Shown here one piece after another: positions 4,569 to 6,686 of a stretch of 6,686 bases of DNA. Every line of letters starts with the position of its first letter. Position 1 is the stretch's first letter. The DNA is taken from assembly GCA_035938015.1 (NCBI GenBank), contig DASZHJ010000394.1:1-6686 (forward strand), in the 5' to 3' direction. This DNA comes from DASZHJ01 sp035938015 (GTDB taxonomy: Bacteria > Pseudomonadota > Alphaproteobacteria > ATCC43930 > CGMCC-115725). The translations under genes and the position numbers were made by a program. A model generated the notes under the pieces. The model made no database searches. It was given only the letters and a program-made list of their open reading frames with translations, and had not been told where the DNA came from.

Positions 4569-6686
4569 TCAGCGGAAATCGTGGCTGCGGACCGCGAGCT
4601 CCGGCGCGCTCGGGCGGAGCGCGTGGGGGGCGGGGTCGTTGAGCCTTGCAAGGCGGCGCGAGAGATCGGTGAGGCGGTCGGCCACCACGTGGATGACCAG
4701 GCCCTCGCGCTGCAGCCGGCCTTGGCAACTCATGAGCGTGGCGCCCATCAGCTCCGCGCGGAAGCGCTCGAAGGTGTCGGGCCAGACCACCAGGTTCGCG
4801 ATGCCGGTCTCGTCCTCCAAGGTCACGAACACCACGCCGCTGGCGCTGCCGGGACGCTGGCGCACCAGGACCAGGCCCGCGACGGTGACGAGTTTCCCCG
4901 GCTCGATGGTGGCGAGCTCGGCCGCGCGCACCACGCCATCGCGCGTGAAGCTCTGGCGCAGCAGCGCCATCGGATGGCATTTCAGCGAGAGCTCGAGGAA
5001 GGCGTAGTCGCTGACGATGTGCTCGCCGAGCCGCATCTCCGGCAAGGGCACCGGCGGCTCGGAGCCTTGGCGCTGCTCGGGCGTGAGCCGCGCGAAGAGC
5101 GGCAGCCCCTCCTCGCGCAGTCCCTTGACGGCCCAGAGCGCGCGCCGGCGGTCGAGCGCCAGCGAGCGGAAGGCGTCCGCCTCGGCAAGCCGCGTCAGCA
5201 GAGACCGGCCGAGACCGGAGCGCGCCGCCAGATCGACCGCGCTCCGATAGCCCGGGCCGCGCGCCGACGTCAGCACGTCCGCGTCCTTCTGAGCGATACC
5301 TTTGACCTGGCGCAGGCCCAGGCGAAGCGCTGGCTGCTCCGCGTCCTTGCCGGGCTCGAGCGTGGCGTCCCAGTCGCTCGCGTTGACGTCGACGCCCCGC
5401 ACCTCGACGCCATGCTCCCGGGCGTCGCGCACGATCTGCGCCGGCGCGTAGAAGCCCATGGGCTGGCTGTTGAGCAGCGCCGCCGCGAACACCGCGGGGT
5501 AATGGCACTTGAGCCAGGCCGAGACGTAGACCAGCAGGGCAAAGCTCGCGGCGTGGGATTCCGGAAAGCCGTACTCGCCGAAGCCCTGGATCTGCTGGAA
5601 GCAGCGCTCGGCGAAATCGAGCTCGTAGCCGTTGCGCACCATGCCGTCGATGAACTTGCCGCGGAAGGCGTGGATCTTGCCGCTGCGCCGGAAGGTCGCC
5701 ATGGCGCGGCGGAGCTTGTCCGCCTCGGCGCCGGTGAAGCCCGCGGCCACCATGGCGATCTTCATGGCCTGCTCCTGGAAGAGCGGCACGCCCAGCGTCT
5801 TCTCCAGCACGCCCCGCAGCGCCTCGGAGGGATAGGAGACCCGCTCGGCGCCGCTGCGGCGGCGGAGATAGGGATGCACCATGTCGCCCTGGATCGGGCC
5901 CGGCCGCACGATCGCGACCTCGATGACGAGGTCGTAGAAATTCTTGGGCTTGAGGCGCGGCAGCATGCTCATCTGCGCGCGGCTCTCGACCTGAAACACG
6001 CCTAGAGAATCGGCCCGGCCTAGCATCTCGTAGACCGCGGGATCCTCCGCCGGCACGTCGGCGAGGGCGAACCGCCTGCCGTGATGGCGCGCGATCAGGT
6101 CGAAGGCGCGGCGGATGCAGGTGAGCATGCCGAGCGCGAGCACGTCGATCTTGAGGAGACCCATGGCGTCGAGGTCGTCCTTGTCCCACTCGATCACCGT
6201 GCGATCAGGCATCGCCGCGTTCTCGATCGGGACCAGCTCGTCGAGGCGGCCGCGGGTGATCACGAAGCCGCCGACATGCTGGGAGAGATGGCGGGGAAAG
6301 CCGATGAGCGCGCCCGCGAGCTCCAGCGCCAACCGGAGCGTGCGATCCCCGGCATCGAGGCCGAGCGCCCGCACCTGATCGTTGGCGATCGGCTGGTCGC
6401 TCCAGCCCCAGATCGTCTTGGCGAGACGCTGGGTCACGTCCGGCGACAATCCCAGCGCCTTGCCGACCTCGCGGATGGCGGCACGCGAGCGATAGCAGAT
6501 CACGGTGGCGGCAAGCCCGGCGCGCTCGCGGGTGTACTTGGCGTAGATGTACTGGATCACCTCCTCGCGGCGCTCGTGCTCGAAGTCGACATCGATATCG
6601 GGCGGCTCGTTGCGCTCGGCGCTGATGAAGCGCTCGAACAGCAGGTCGAGCCGCGCGGGATCGACGGCGGTGATGCCCAGGCAATA
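4569..6686 (-). CDS. dnaE2: Error-prone DNA polymerase DnaE2 (ImuC), C-terminal 705 residues (cut by right edge)
   Basis: This is the C-family polymerase of the ImuA-ImuB-DnaE2 translesion mutasome, used in SOS mutagenesis. The visible part begins YCLGITAVDP inside the palm. PPDIDVDFEHERREEV (visible residues 28-43) holds two catalytic aspartates (D32 and D34). The third is expected in LLKIDVLALGMLT (D181). DnaE2-typical stretches follow: HVGGFVITRGRLDELVPIENA, VIVRPGPIQGDMVHPYLRRR-like sequence, and EYGFPESHAASFALLVYVSAWLKCHYPAVF. A helix-hairpin-helix region (LRQVKGIAQKDAD) precedes an OB fold (about 597-675) and the usual RSHDFR-type tail. The N-terminal PHP domain and start are beyond the edge. 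The frame is open with no break. imuA and imuB would be expected upstream, off the window. It is distinguished from replicative DnaE1 by motif wording and its C-terminus. Confidence 0.97.
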   Translation of the reverse strand, partial: YCLGITAVDPARLDLLFERFISAERNEPPDIDVDFEHERREEVIQYIYAKYTRERAGLAATVICYRSRAAIREVGKALGLSPDVTQRLAKTIWGWSDQPIANDQVRALGLDAGDRTLRLALELAGALIGFPRHLSQHVGGFVITRGRLDELVPIENAAMPDRTVIEWDKDDLDAMGLLKIDVLALGMLTCIRRAFDLIARHHGRRFALADVPAEDPAVYEMLGRADSLGVFQVESRAQMSMLPRLKPKNFYDLVIEVAIVRPGPIQGDMVHPYLRRRSGAERVSYPSEALRGVLEKTLGVPLFQEQAMKIAMVAAGFTGAEADKLRRAMATFRRSGKIHAFRGKFIDGMVRNGYELDFAERCFQQIQGFGEYGFPESHAASFALLVYVSAWLKCHYPAVFAAALLNSQPMGFYAPAQIVRDAREHGVEVRGVDVNASDWDATLEPGKDAEQPALRLGLRQVKGIAQKDADVLTSARGPGYRSAVDLAARSGLGRSLLTRLAEADAFRSLALDRRRALWAVKGLREEGLPLFARLTPEQRQGSEPPVPLPEMRLGEHIVSDYAFLELSLKCHPMALLRQSFTRDGVVRAAELATIEPGKLVTVAGLVLVRQRPGSASGVVFVTLEDETGIANLVVWPDTFERFRAELMGATLMSCQGRLQREGLVIHVVADRLTDLSRRLARLNDPAPHALRPSAPELAVRSHDFR

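Noticed and set aside
4581..6005. 474-codon + strand frame opposite dnaE2
   Set aside because: It is an antisense shadow; the dnaE2 frame carries the polymerase catalytic motifs throughout.
4438..6189. 583-codon minus-strand open frame overlapping dnaE2
   Set aside because: It is an out-of-frame shadow of dnaE2 with low-complexity Arg/Ala/Gly content and runs into the dispersed repeat.

Overview
This is a high-GC window, almost certainly from an alphaproteobacterium of the Hyphomicrobiales/Rhodospirillales type. Three signs point there: a PutA lacking the N-terminal ribbon-helix-helix domain, an SOS box of the alphaproteobacterial GTTC-N7-GTTC class, and a dispersed GTCATGCCCGG...CCGGGCATGACG palindrome of a kind common between genes in that group. 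Both window edges cut genes.

Left part (1-3206): a catabolic locus read leftward holds trans-3-hydroxy-L-proline dehydratase (1335-2402). It is coupled by an ATGA stop/start overlap to putA (1-1338, cut by the edge). Together they would take trans-3-hydroxy-L-proline to pyrroline-2-carboxylate, then, after a reductase not seen here, L-proline to glutamate. A CGNR-type zinc-finger regulator (2547-3206) is transcribed divergently across a 144-bp gap and is the obvious candidate local regulator. The putA reading frame contains a diverged in-frame internal duplication: the start of the proline dehydrogenase barrel reappears 153 codons later, where the ATHNA segment would be expected.

Middle part (3207-3848): an accessory patch. 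A small DUF559 nuclease-fold gene (3297-3629) sits exactly between two inverted copies of a hairpin-rich repeat (3236-3301 and 3647-3726). A further composite palindrome follows (3756-3840).

Right part (3849-6686): a secreted EF-hand protein (3849-4316) is preceded by a good Shine-Dalgarno and a -35-like TTGACT. An alphaproteobacterial LexA-type box lies inside that promoter (4374-4388), so this gene may belong to the SOS regulon. Upstream of it come an 87-bp dispersed palindrome (4436-4522) and the C-terminal 705 residues of the error-prone polymerase DnaE2/ImuC (4569-6686, cut by the right edge), itself a classic SOS gene.

The most noteworthy points are the PutA internal duplication, the SOS box in front of the EF-hand gene, and the inverted-repeat-bounded DUF559 cassette.
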